Below, piece after piece: positions 16,030 through 23,559 of a stretch of 25,260 bases of DNA. Both the position numbers and the translations under genes were made by a program. Positions within the stretch are counted from its first letter, which is position 1. Every line of letters begins with the position of its first letter. The stretch covers positions 1 to 25,260 of the forward strand of contig CAZFCK010000044.1 in NCBI GenBank assembly GCA_964517355.1. Reading direction: 5' to 3'. The notes beneath the pieces are model-generated. The model was not told where the DNA came from and made no database searches. It saw nothing but the letters and a program-made list of their open reading frames with translations. The DNA comes from CAZFCK01 sp964517355. Lineage in GTDB: Bacteria > Desulfobacterota > Desulfovibrionia > Desulfovibrionales > Desulfovibrionaceae.

Positions 16030-16053
16030 GCCCCCGGAGGGCGTATTTTTTTT
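16030..16053 (+). terminator. Intrinsic terminator with eight-T tract
   Basis: GCCC-CCGGA-GGGC (16030-16042) is followed by GTA and TTTTTTTT (16046-16053). A competing stem GGGCA/TGCCC (16020-16033) overlaps its left arm, so two alternative folds are possible, as in an attenuator. It lies 280 bases after livF and 311 before guaB. It either ends liv transcription late or ends a short leader transcript starting in this gap. Confidence 0.65.
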
Positions 16054-16090
16054 AATAAGAGGCGCAACAGCCCTTGGGGGTCTGTCGGCC

Positions 16091-16150
16091 GTAGCGTATT
16101 TTCGTCTTGAAACAAGATTCTCCCCTCTGACAATGGTCCATTGTTTCAGG
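16091..16150 (-). repeat. Dispersed structured repeat, copy B
   Basis: Read on the minus strand, the core TTCAAGACGAAAATACGCTA occupies 16111 down to 16092. It is preceded by a hairpin TCTTG-TTT-CAAGA (16117-16105) and a 15-base palindrome ACAATGG-A-CCATTGT (16144-16130). Against copy A, the hairpin base pair C-G is replaced by T-A, and the palindrome arms differ but still pair. Both elements share GGGGAGA between the two stems. Orientation is opposite to copies A and C. The function is unknown. Confidence 0.6.
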
Positions 16151-16363
16151 GAAATGATCGACGGTTTGTAATTTTCATCCAGGTTCACGAGACCTCAAAA
16201 AGGAAGAAGTTTCTATTGAATGTTTTTACCGAATTATTTTACAGAGCGACCAATTTACTGAAAAGGGGAACACGGAAGGAATAACCGCCTTGCTGCAGGC
16301 TTTCCTCCTGGCGCCTCCCCGAACCAATAAACAACCCCTCATCTTTACCAAGGGAGAATGTAT

Positions 16364-17830
16364 ATGCAAAAGGTCACAGGCAAAGGACTCACATTCGATG
16401 ATGTCCTGCTGCTTCCAGCCTACTCGGAAGTGCTCCCCAACGCGGTGGACGTGAGCACATGGCTGACTGCCGATATAAAACTCAACATCCCTCTGCTTTC
16501 CGCCGCCATGGACACGGTCACCGAATCCCAGATGGCCATTTCCCTGGCCCGTAGCGGAGGCGTGGGCGTTATCCATAAGAACCTCTCCATAGAGCGTCAG
16601 CGTCTGGAAGTGGAAAAAGTCAAAAAGTCCGAATCCGGGATGATCGTGGATCCGGTGACCATCCCCCCCGACTACACTGTGGGGCAGGCCCTGGAGGTCA
16701 TGTCCGAGTACCGCATCTCCGGTCTGCCGGTCGTCAAGGACGGACAGCTCGTCGGCATCCTGACCAACCGCGACGTGCGCTTCGTAACCGACATGAGCAC
16801 CCTTGTTTCGGAAGTCATGACCAGCAAACGCCTGGTCACCGTTCCCGTGGGCACCACGCTGGAACAAGCCAAGAAGCACCTCCACGAAAACCGTATCGAG
16901 AAACTGCTGGTCGTGGACGACGAAAACAAATTGCGCGGCCTATTGACCATCAAGGATATTGAAAAAGTCCGTAAGTACCCCTCCGCATGCAAAGACGACG
17001 CCGGACGCCTACGTGTGGGGGCGGCCGTAAGCGTGGGAGAGGAATCGGAGGAAAGGGCCAGCGCCCTTGTTCAGGCAGGTGTCGATTTCCTGGTTGTTGA
17101 TTCGGCCCACGGCCACTCCAAAAACATCTTGCGCACCATCCAGAGAATCAAGGGCAGTTTCCCCAAGACCAGCATCATCGCCGGAAACGTGGGCACCTAT
17201 GAGGGCACCAAGGCGGTGTTCCAAGCAGGTGCGGACACGGTGAAAATCGGCATCGGCCCCGGCTCCATCTGCACGACGCGCATCGTGGCCGGCGTGGGCG
17301 TTCCGCAAGTCACGGCCATCATGGAGGCCTCCCGGGCTGCCAGGGAACTGGACCGCCACATCATAGCGGACGGAGGCGTGAAATTCTCCGGCGACGTGGT
17401 CAAAGCCATCGCCGCGGGCGCGCACTGCGTCATGATCGGCTCGCTCTTCGCCGGCACGGACGAGAGCCCCGGTGAAACCATACTCTATCAGGGGCGCCGC
17501 TACAAAATCTACCGCGGCATGGGCTCCATCGACGCCATGCGCGAAGGCAGCAAGGACCGCTACTTTCAACAAGACAAAGACGACGAGGGCAAGCTCGTCC
17601 CCGAAGGCATTGTGGGACGTGTGCCCTACAAAGGCCCCGTGCTGGACAGCATCTATCAGCTCGTTGGCGGCCTGCGCTCCGGCATGGGCTATACCGGCTG
17701 CGCCACCATCAAAGAGCTGCGCGAAAATTCGCAGTTTATGGAAATATCCCCCGCCGGACTGCGGGAAAGTCATGTGCATGATGTGATCATCACCAAGGAA
17801 GCGCCCAATTACCGGGTGGAAACTTATTAG
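16364..17830 (+). CDS. guaB: Inosine-5'-monophosphate dehydrogenase
   Basis: A 488-residue enzyme that oxidises IMP to XMP with NAD+, the first committed step to GMP. The N-terminal LTFDDVLLLPAYSEVLP is the family signature. Two CBS domains sit at about 93-148 and 152-203, the usual insertion. The catalytic Cys303 is in GIGPGSICTTR, and the IMP-binding GGVKFSGD and mobile flap region YRGMGSIDAM follow. The start is the second of two nearby ATGs (16364): GGGAG lies 7 bases before it, while the ATG at 16358 would have almost no spacing. It is followed after 15 bases by guaA, so both GMP-forming steps are one unit. Confidence 0.97.
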   Translation: MQKVTGKGLTFDDVLLLPAYSEVLPNAVDVSTWLTADIKLNIPLLSAAMDTVTESQMAISLARSGGVGVIHKNLSIERQRLEVEKVKKSESGMIVDPVTIPPDYTVGQALEVMSEYRISGLPVVKDGQLVGILTNRDVRFVTDMSTLVSEVMTSKRLVTVPVGTTLEQAKKHLHENRIEKLLVVDDENKLRGLLTIKDIEKVRKYPSACKDDAGRLRVGAAVSVGEESEERASALVQAGVDFLVVDSAHGHSKNILRTIQRIKGSFPKTSIIAGNVGTYEGTKAVFQAGADTVKIGIGPGSICTTRIVAGVGVPQVTAIMEASRAARELDRHIIADGGVKFSGDVVKAIAAGAHCVMIGSLFAGTDESPGETILYQGRRYKIYRGMGSIDAMREGSKDRYFQQDKDDEGKLVPEGIVGRVPYKGPVLDSIYQLVGGLRSGMGYTGCATIKELRENSQFMEISPAGLRESHVHDVIITKEAPNYRVETY

Positions 17831-17845
17831 CAAAACAGGCACGCC

Positions 17846-19396
17846 ATGGAATCACTAGAAAAGGTCGTCATCCTGGATTACGGCTCGCAGGTCACGCAAC
17901 TCATTGCGCGGCGCATCCGCGAAGCCGGCGTCTATTCAGAGATACACCCGTACACCATCTCCTTGCAGGAGTTGAGCGCTCTCAGCCCCAAGGCGATCGT
18001 CCTCTCGGGCGGCCCCTCTTCCGTTTCGGACCCGGACGCTCCCGGCCTTGATCCGGGCATCTTACATCTCAACCTGCCCATCTTGGGCATTTGCTACGGC
18101 ATGCAGCTCCTGGCAAAGGCGCTGGACGGCAAGATCATCGCCGCGCAGGACCGCGAATATGGACGCGCTCCACTCGATCTCGTCGCGGATTCCCCTCTCT
18201 GGGACGGACTGGAACAGCGCGAAGGGCGCACCGTGTGGATGTCCCACGGCGACAAGGTGCTGGAACCTCCCAAGGGCTTCAGCGTTATCGCTGCCACCCC
18301 CAATGTGGCCGTCGCCGCCATGGCCGACCCGAAACGCAAAATTTACGCCTTGCAGTTTCATCCCGAAGTGGCGCACACGGATCAGGGCGACCGCATGCTG
18401 CACAACTTCCTCTTCAAGGTCGCCGGGCTCGAAGCCTCCTGGACCATGGCCTCCTTCGTGGAAACCAGCCTCCAGGCCATCCGGGAGCAGGTAGGCGACG
18501 ACCAGGTTGTCTGCGCCCTTTCCGGGGGCATAGACTCCACCGTGGTCGCCCTCATGCTCAGCAAGGCCATAGGCAAACGGCTGCATTGCATCTTTGTGGA
18601 CAACGGCTTGCTGCGTCTCAATGAAGGCCGTGAAGTCATCGGCTACCTTGAGGAGCATTTCGACCTCAACCTGCACCACGTTCAGGCGCAGGACCTCTTT
18701 CTGAACAAACTGCAGGGCGTGGAAGACCCCGAACAAAAACGCAAGATCATCGGGCACACCTTCATCGACATATTTGAAAAGGAAGCCAAAGCCATTCCCG
18801 ACGTGAAGTACCTGGCCCAGGGCACCCTTTATCCTGACGTCATCGAGAGTGTTTCCTTCAAGGGCGGTCCTTCGGCGGTCATCAAAAGCCACCACAACGT
18901 GGGCGGCCTCCCCGAGAAGATGCACCTCAAGCTCATCGAGCCCCTGCGCGAACTCTTCAAGGATGAAGTCCGCAAGGTCGCCATGGAACTGGGACTCCCG
19001 GATTTCATCATCTGGCGCCACCCTTTTCCGGGACCTGGGCTGGCCATTCGCGTCATCGGCGAGATAACGAAAGAACGTCTGGACATTTTACGTCTGGCCG
19101 ATAAAATCGTGCAACAGGAGTTGCGGGCATCGGATTGGTACCGCAAAGTCTGGCAGGGCTTTGCCGTGCTGCTGCCGTTGAAGACCGTTGGGGTCATGGG
19201 AGACGACCGCACGTATGAAAACGTCATCGCCTTGCGCATCGTCGATAGCGTGGACGCCATGACGGCTGACTGGACGCGCCTGCCTTCCGAACTACTGGCG
19301 CACATGTCCAACCGCATCATCAATGAAGTAAAAGGCGTAAATCGAGTGGTCCTGGACATTTCCTCCAAGCCCCCGAGCACCATTGAGTGGGAATAA
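17846..19396 (+). CDS. guaA: GMP synthase (glutamine-hydrolysing)
   Basis: A 516-residue enzyme that aminates XMP to GMP with ATP and glutamine. The class I glutamine amidotransferase domain (1 to about 195) has the triad Cys83 (GICYGMQ), His172 and Glu174 (FHPEVAH). The ATP-pyrophosphatase P-loop SGGIDS is at 226-231. The C-terminal dimerisation domain ends in the conserved SKPPSTIEWE, so the gene is complete. The ATG at 17846 is 15 bases after guaB with only a weak AGG-type binding site. A TGGCG/CGCCA hairpin (19404-19420) lies in the 39-base gap before tatB. Confidence 0.97.
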   Translation: MESLEKVVILDYGSQVTQLIARRIREAGVYSEIHPYTISLQELSALSPKAIVLSGGPSSVSDPDAPGLDPGILHLNLPILGICYGMQLLAKALDGKIIAAQDREYGRAPLDLVADSPLWDGLEQREGRTVWMSHGDKVLEPPKGFSVIAATPNVAVAAMADPKRKIYALQFHPEVAHTDQGDRMLHNFLFKVAGLEASWTMASFVETSLQAIREQVGDDQVVCALSGGIDSTVVALMLSKAIGKRLHCIFVDNGLLRLNEGREVIGYLEEHFDLNLHHVQAQDLFLNKLQGVEDPEQKRKIIGHTFIDIFEKEAKAIPDVKYLAQGTLYPDVIESVSFKGGPSAVIKSHHNVGGLPEKMHLKLIEPLRELFKDEVRKVAMELGLPDFIIWRHPFPGPGLAIRVIGEITKERLDILRLADKIVQQELRASDWYRKVWQGFAVLLPLKTVGVMGDDRTYENVIALRIVDSVDAMTADWTRLPSELLAHMSNRIINEVKGVNRVVLDISSKPPSTIEWE

Positions 19397-19435
19397 CCTG
19401 CACTGGCGCCAACGACGCCACTTATAGAGATCCAT

Positions 19436-19921
19436 ATGTTCGGCATCGGTACTACTGAACTCCTCGTCATCCTCGTGGTGGCGCTTATCGTGGTGGGCCC
19501 CAAGCAGCTTCCCAAAATCGCCCGAACCCTCGGCAAGGCCATGGGCGAATTCAAACGCGTGAGCACCGACCTGCATCGGACCATCAATGTTGAAATGGAG
19601 CGGGAAGAACGCGAGCAGCGCGCGAAAAAGGAAGAACAGGCAAAGCTCAAGGCGGAAAAGGAAGCACCTCCGGCACAACCGGACGACCAGGCAATAAAGG
19701 CGGAAAAAGCCTATGCTTCGGCCGTGGCGGCCAATACCCTTCCCAAAGAGGAAAAAAATGCTGCCGCTGCCGTGGATGATGCCTCCGCTCCTCAAGAGGC
19801 TGTTGATGTCACGCCTTCCTTGGCATCGCATGAACAGGATGCTTCCGTAATTCCCGCACAGCCCGGCAAGGCCAAAGAGCAACCGGACGACAAGGTTTCC
19901 ACGCATGGAGACAAGGCATGA
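19436..19921 (+). CDS. tatB: Sec-independent translocase protein TatB
   Basis: A 161-residue TatA/B-family protein. Residues 1-21 form a short membrane helix (MFGIGTTELLVILVVALIVVG). A GPKQLP hinge follows, then an amphipathic helix to about 50. Glu8 is the residue typical of TatB, where TatA usually has Gln. The remaining 110 residues are charged and low in complexity, rich in Lys, Glu, Ala, Asp and Pro. TatB forms the twin-arginine substrate receptor with TatC. It overlaps tatC by 4 bases (ATGA). No separate tatA is in the window, so this protein could be a dual TatA/B or tatA may lie elsewhere. Confidence 0.88.
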   Translation: MFGIGTTELLVILVVALIVVGPKQLPKIARTLGKAMGEFKRVSTDLHRTINVEMEREEREQRAKKEEQAKLKAEKEAPPAQPDDQAIKAEKAYASAVAANTLPKEEKNAAAAVDDASAPQEAVDVTPSLASHEQDASVIPAQPGKAKEQPDDKVSTHGDKA

Positions 19922-21216
19922 GCGCCAAGGACAAAGACCAGGAGTTGACGCCTGAAGAGGTGAGCGCTGCCAGCCCGGACTCTGCGCCGCAAGAGGTTGA
20001 CGCCGGTAATGCCGACAACGCTTCCTGGCGGCGGCCTCCGGACACAGCTCACGACGGCGAGTCCCAGGCCGTATCGGATGCCGCGCACGAGGAGCGCGCT
20101 TCCGGCGATAGCGAACGAGAGAACGCGGAGGAAGAGGAAACGACTTCCGAGGATGCGGATGCGCCCGCCGAGGATGCGGCGCAATCTCCCGTTCAAGATA
20201 ATGCCGGGAGCGGGTCGTTGTCTTCCGAAAGCCGGGAACCGGCTTCTGACACGCCCCAGGAAGCCTCGTCTTCCCCTGCGGATTCCGCTTCGCAATCCGC
20301 GCCTTCAGCGGAAGGCGCTCCACCGCCATCCACGGACGGGGGCGGTTCTCCTCCCCCACCTGCGGACGACCCCGCGGCATATGGCGAAAAAGACGCCCCT
20401 GATGACGAGGACGAGGGGGAAGACAAAACCGACGAAAAAGAGATGTCCTTCATGGACCATCTCTCTGAACTGCGTTCACGGCTGGTGCGTTGCGCCATTG
20501 CCGTGGGCGTGGGATTCCTGGCCTGTTATGGATTCTCCAAGCAGCTCTTCGAAATCCTGATGCAGCCTTTGGTGGCTGTGTTTCCGCCCGATTCAAAACT
20601 GATCTTCACCGCCTTGCCTGAAGCCTTCTTCACGTACATAAAGGTGGCGATGGTTGCCGGAGTGTTGGTGACAAGCCCGTATATTTTTTATCAGATATGG
20701 TGTTTCGTCGCTCCCGGCCTTTACGATGAGGAACGGAAATACCTTATTCCCATCGCGCTTTTTTCCGGTATTTTTTTCGCCGCGGGCGCCTGGTTCGGCT
20801 ATTCGGTGGTGTTTCCCTTCGCCTTTGAATTCTTCATGGATTTCGCCACGGAAACCATCCGCCCCATGCCGAGCTTGCGGGAATATCTCAGTTTCTCCTT
20901 AAAACTGCTGTTCGCTTTCGGCTTGATTTTCGAATTGCCTTTGTTCATCTTCTTTCTCGCGCGGTTGGGGATCGTCACTGCGGCAATGTTGCGTAAGGTT
21001 CGTAAGTATGCTTTTTTATGTGCTTTTATCGTATCCGCCATCCTTACGCCGCCGGACGTGGTTTCCCAGGTTCTTATGGCCGGTCCCTTGATCATTCTTT
21101 ATGAGATAAGTATCTGGGTGGCGCATGTGTTTGGTAAAAAATCCAAACAAGCCGCCTCGGAAGACGAGGATGACACGAAGGAGCAGGATAAAGATCAATC
21201 CGTGGCGGCATCCTGA
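19918..21216 (+). CDS. tatC: Sec-independent translocase protein TatC with long acidic N-terminal extension
   Basis: A 432-residue reading frame. From about residue 176 it is a normal TatC: MSFMDHLSELRSRLVR, then about six membrane helices, with conserved FTALPEAFFTYIK, SPYIFYQIWCFVAPGLY and AFIVSAILTPPDVVSQ segments. TatC is the inner-membrane receptor for twin-arginine signal peptides. Residues 1-175 are low-complexity and very acidic (Glu, Asp, Ser, Ala, Pro) with no recognised domain. The first ATG overlaps the tatB stop, which supports a start there, but an internal ATG at 20443 would give an ordinary TatC of 257 residues. That internal ATG lacks a well-placed binding site. The C-terminal tail is also acidic. 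Confidence 0.93.
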   Translation: MSAKDKDQELTPEEVSAASPDSAPQEVDAGNADNASWRRPPDTAHDGESQAVSDAAHEERASGDSERENAEEEETTSEDADAPAEDAAQSPVQDNAGSGSLSSESREPASDTPQEASSSPADSASQSAPSAEGAPPPSTDGGGSPPPPADDPAAYGEKDAPDDEDEGEDKTDEKEMSFMDHLSELRSRLVRCAIAVGVGFLACYGFSKQLFEILMQPLVAVFPPDSKLIFTALPEAFFTYIKVAMVAGVLVTSPYIFYQIWCFVAPGLYDEERKYLIPIALFSGIFFAAGAWFGYSVVFPFAFEFFMDFATETIRPMPSLREYLSFSLKLLFAFGLIFELPLFIFFLARLGIVTAAMLRKVRKYAFLCAFIVSAILTPPDVVSQVLMAGPLIILYEISIWVAHVFGKKSKQAASEDEDDTKEQDKDQSVAAS

Positions 21217-21346
21217 GTAAACCTCGCCTCGGCGCTACGATAGGCGCATTATTGAGCGGGGCCTCGCGGCATAGGAAAATCGATCAAATAATCCCAGGCC
21301 ATGGCGTACCCTGGACCTGGAATGTAAAAAAGGGCATAACACGATC

Positions 21347-21940
21347 ATGGGGCAGCGTAACGCGGAATACTCGCGAGAGACAAAAGAAACGCGCATAGAA
21401 ATTCGCATGGATCTAGACGGCACAGGCAACGTGTCCGTTTCCACGGGCTATGGATTCGCCGATCATATGCTCACGCTTTTCGGGTTCTGGGCCGGAATGG
21501 ACCTTGAAATCCGGTGCCAAGGCGATTTGGAAGTGGACGCCCATCACACTTTGGAAGATACCGCCCTGTGCGTAGGAGAGACCCTGCGTCTCTGTCTGGC
21601 GAAAGGCAGGGCCGTATCGCGCGTAGGCTGGGCGCGGGTGCCCATGGATGAAGCGTTGGCGGATATCGTCCTCGACCTTTCGGGCCGCCCCTACCTGGTG
21701 TATGAAGACACTGTGCTGCCTCCGGTCATCGCCGGTGAGGAAAAGGATCTCTGGCGCGAATTTTTTAAATCCCTGGCCAACAGTGCCCGCATGAACCTGC
21801 ATGTACGATTCGTTTATGGAAGGAATGGACATCACCTGTTAGAGTCCGCCTGCAAAGGTCTGGGCCTAGCGCTCAAACAAGCGGCGCAATTCAGCGACAC
21901 ACAAGGCGTATTCAGCACAAAAGGGAGCATAGACTCATGA
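21347..21940 (+). CDS. hisB: Imidazoleglycerol-phosphate dehydratase
   Basis: A 197-residue single-function HisB (no phosphatase domain), which dehydrates imidazole glycerol phosphate in histidine synthesis. The two metal-binding motifs are present: DAHHTLED at 64-71 and GHHLLESACKGL at 161-172. FADHMLTLF near 38-46 is a third family motif. The upstream binding site is weak (AAGGG about 13 bases away). The 130 bases between tatC and hisB include a GCGCTA/TAGGCGC hairpin near 21230-21250 and no gene. The gene overlaps the following lipoprotein gene by 4 bases. Confidence 0.95.
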   Translation: MGQRNAEYSRETKETRIEIRMDLDGTGNVSVSTGYGFADHMLTLFGFWAGMDLEIRCQGDLEVDAHHTLEDTALCVGETLRLCLAKGRAVSRVGWARVPMDEALADIVLDLSGRPYLVYEDTVLPPVIAGEEKDLWREFFKSLANSARMNLHVRFVYGRNGHHLLESACKGLGLALKQAAQFSDTQGVFSTKGSIDS

Positions 21941-22590
21941 ACACGCGCACGCATGCCTGCATAGTCGTCCTCACCCTGCTTTGCATTCTCGCGCTGTTAG
22001 GTTGCCAGCGTCGACCCGTCGCCGACCCCATCAGTGCGAACATGGCTCTGGCAATCGTCGGATTCACGCAGCCCAAGACCGACAATGCGGCACTTGCCGG
22101 CTATGTGCCCCACGGCAGTGAGGAAGTGAAGGCCAAAACCCTCGCCACCTTGGATGCGGCTCTGCTCAACACCCTTTCCACGGAAAGCAAACGCACCTAC
22201 GCGAGCCCCGCGCAAACACGCCGCTGCATGTCGATGACGGACATGCAGACGCCGACTTCACGGCATGGCGCCCTGGATTACTACATTCAGGTGGGGCAAT
22301 GCATGGAAGCGGACTACCTGCTTGTGCCTCAGCTTCTTTTCTGGCGTGAACGCGAAGGTGGACCCGCCGGCGTCACCCAGCCTGCCAGCGTGATGATCGA
22401 CATGTATGTGCTCGATATCAAGGAGCAAGGCGTGGCCGCCCGTTATCGCTTCGATGAAACGCAGGTCTCCCTGGCCGATAACATGCTCACTCTGGATAAA
22501 TTCGTGGATCGCGGCGGCAAATGGCTGACGGCCAGCGAACTTGCGGAATGGGGCGTCAACGACGGATTACGTATACTGGGCTTGAAATAA
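21937..22590 (+). CDS. Putative lipoprotein of unknown function between hisB and hisA
   Basis: A 217-residue protein with a signal sequence and a lipobox ALLGC, giving lipidation at Cys23. The mature part contains IVGFTQPKTD near residue 40, YLLVPQLLFWRERE near 130 and MIDMYVLDIKEQGVAARYRFDE near 150. This strand order, ending in a damaged-looking helix pair, resembles the CsgG/LpoB-like envelope lipoprotein fold, but that is only an impression. GGGAG lies 9 bases before the ATG. It overlaps hisB by 4 bases and shares 1 base with hisA (TAATG), so it is coupled to histidine genes at both ends. No histidine-related function is visible. It may be an envelope protein that depends on the his operon for expression. 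Confidence 0.75.
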   Translation: MNTRTHACIVVLTLLCILALLGCQRRPVADPISANMALAIVGFTQPKTDNAALAGYVPHGSEEVKAKTLATLDAALLNTLSTESKRTYASPAQTRRCMSMTDMQTPTSRHGALDYYIQVGQCMEADYLLVPQLLFWREREGGPAGVTQPASVMIDMYVLDIKEQGVAARYRFDETQVSLADNMLTLDKFVDRGGKWLTASELAEWGVNDGLRILGLK

Positions 22591-23351
22591 TGCTTCTTTT
22601 TCCAGCAATAGATATCAAGAACGGCGAATGCGTTCGACTCAGGCAGGGGCAGGCCGATGCAGTAACGGTTTTTTCCAAAGATCCCGCGTCTATGGCGCAA
22701 CATTGGATTGACTTGGGCGCTTCCTGGCTGCATGTCATAGACTTGGACGGCGCCTTCAGCGGCGCCCCCGTCAATGCCGTGCTCATCAACACCATCTGCA
22801 AAACCTGCGCGCAAAAAGGCGTTCGCGTGCAACTCGGGGGCGGCATACGCACCCTGGACATCGCCAAGGCCTATGTGGAGGCCGGCGTCACCCGGCTGAT
22901 CATCGGAACGGTGGCCCTGGAAGAGCCGGACCTTTTCAAGGAGCTTTGCCGACAATTGCCGGGGCAAATCGGCGTGTCCCTGGACGCGCACGACGGCCGC
23001 CTGAAGACCAAAGGCTGGGTGGACGATGCCGGCCTTACAGCCCTGGACGTTTTACCGCGTCTGGAAGAACAGGGAGCCGCTTTCATCATCTATACCGACA
23101 TTTGCCGCGACGGCATGCAAAGCGGTGTGAATATGGAGGCCCTGGAACAGCTCCTGGCCAATACGCGGTTGCCTGTCATCGCGGCCGGCGGCGTGACCAC
23201 GTTGAAGGACATCAAAAATTTGGCGCCGTTGGCTTCTAAAGGACTCCAAGGCGCCATCACCGGCCGAGCCATCTACGAAGGCACGTTGGATGTCAAGGAG
23301 GCCCTCGACTGGCTGGCCACGCTGGAGCGCCCCTCCGGTGATACGGCGTAG
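22590..23351 (+). CDS. hisA: ProFAR isomerase (phosphoribosylformimino-AICAR-P isomerase)
   Basis: A 253-residue TIM-barrel enzyme that performs the Amadori isomerisation before HisF/HisH in histidine synthesis. The catalytic Asp8 is in LFPAIDIKNG and the second acid Asp132 in VSLDAHDG. Phosphate-binding loops LGGGIR (82-87), AAGGVT and TGRAIYEG are intact. The start ATG shares one base with the stop of the lipoprotein gene, so it needs translational coupling; a longer in-frame start would lie within that gene. A 12-base inverted repeat begins 11 bases after its stop. HisA and TrpF/PriA are related, but the motifs fit HisA. Confidence 0.95.
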   Translation: MLLFPAIDIKNGECVRLRQGQADAVTVFSKDPASMAQHWIDLGASWLHVIDLDGAFSGAPVNAVLINTICKTCAQKGVRVQLGGGIRTLDIAKAYVEAGVTRLIIGTVALEEPDLFKELCRQLPGQIGVSLDAHDGRLKTKGWVDDAGLTALDVLPRLEEQGAAFIIYTDICRDGMQSGVNMEALEQLLANTRLPVIAAGGVTTLKDIKNLAPLASKGLQGAITGRAIYEGTLDVKEALDWLATLERPSGDTA

Positions 23352-23361
23352 ACGTTTTTTC

Positions 23362-23396
23362 CTTTTCGTAAAACAATGAATCTATTTTACGAAAAG
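23362..23396 (+). terminator. 12-base perfect inverted repeat after hisA
   Basis: CTTTTCGTAAAA and TTTTACGAAAAG pair perfectly around an 11-base loop. The stem is AT-rich, and an upstream T-run (23355-23360) but no downstream one is present, so it is not a standard intrinsic terminator. It occupies the first-stem position of repeat copy C. It may end hisA transcripts or protect their 3' end. Confidence 0.5.
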
Positions 23397-23443
23397 ATTT
23401 CGCTTCAAGGCGAAAATAGGCTATCCTGCTGGTAGGACTTTTT
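23371..23443 (+). repeat. Dispersed structured repeat, copy C
   Basis: The core TTCAAGGCGAAAATAGGCTA is at 23404-23423, in the same orientation as copy A. Its second stem is TTTCGC/GCGAAA (23398-23403, 23410-23415) and a third weaker stem is TCCT/AGGA (23424-23427, 23434-23437), followed by CTTTTT (23438-23443). AAACAATG before the first stem's loop also occurs in copy B. Outside the core the similarity to A and B is low. Confidence 0.5.
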
Positions 23444-23460
23444 AAAATCAACGCTCGAAG

Positions 23461-23492
23461 CGGCCTTCTTTCATGACCTGAAAGCAAGGCCG
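23461..23492 (+). promoter_or_regulatory. Large hairpin upstream of the kinase gene
   Basis: CGGCCTT pairs with AAGGCCG (23461-23467, 23486-23492) and, inside, TTTCA pairs with TGAAA (23469-23473, 23479-23483) around a TGACC loop. It lies 68 bases before the kinase start and has no U-run after it. It could be a leader stem or a protein-binding operator. The kinase start itself has no visible Shine-Dalgarno sequence. Confidence 0.4.
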
Positions 23493-23559
23493 TTGCGGAC
23501 TGAAGACGAAACGATCGCACCGCCCCTAATGACAACGCGCTCCATGGATACAATGCGCA

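Larger units (their letters stand above)
15751..16363. other. 613-base gene-free stretch between livF and guaB
   Basis: No ORF here looks like a real gene. It holds, in order, a long perfect inverted repeat (15857-15884), an intrinsic terminator (16030-16053), dispersed repeat copy B on the minus strand (about 16091-16150), a short AGGT/ACCT hairpin (16181-16195), an AT-rich patch (16196-16260) that could hold the guaB promoter, and a C-rich leader with AGGGAGA before guaB. I see no match to purine or guanine riboswitch motifs. Confidence 0.6.

Noticed and set aside
15829..16188. 119-residue open frame on the minus strand and an 87-residue plus-strand frame (15847-16110) in the livF-guaB gap
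   Set aside because: Both run through the palindrome, the terminator or the repeat element, lack good ribosome binding sites and show no domain. The coding appearance comes from structured noncoding sequence.
16181..16195. AGGT-TCACGAG-ACCT, resembling a tRNA T-arm
   Set aside because: The stem is only 4 bases and no acceptor, D or anticodon arm could be found around it.
16200..16363. Possible guanine or purine riboswitch in the guaB leader
   Set aside because: None of the conserved loop motifs of purine riboswitches are visible, and no paired P1 stem encloses the region.
19292..20380. 362-residue open frame on the minus strand across tatB/tatC
   Set aside because: It is Arg- and Pro-rich shadow sequence over overlapping plus-strand tat genes and has no plausible start signal.
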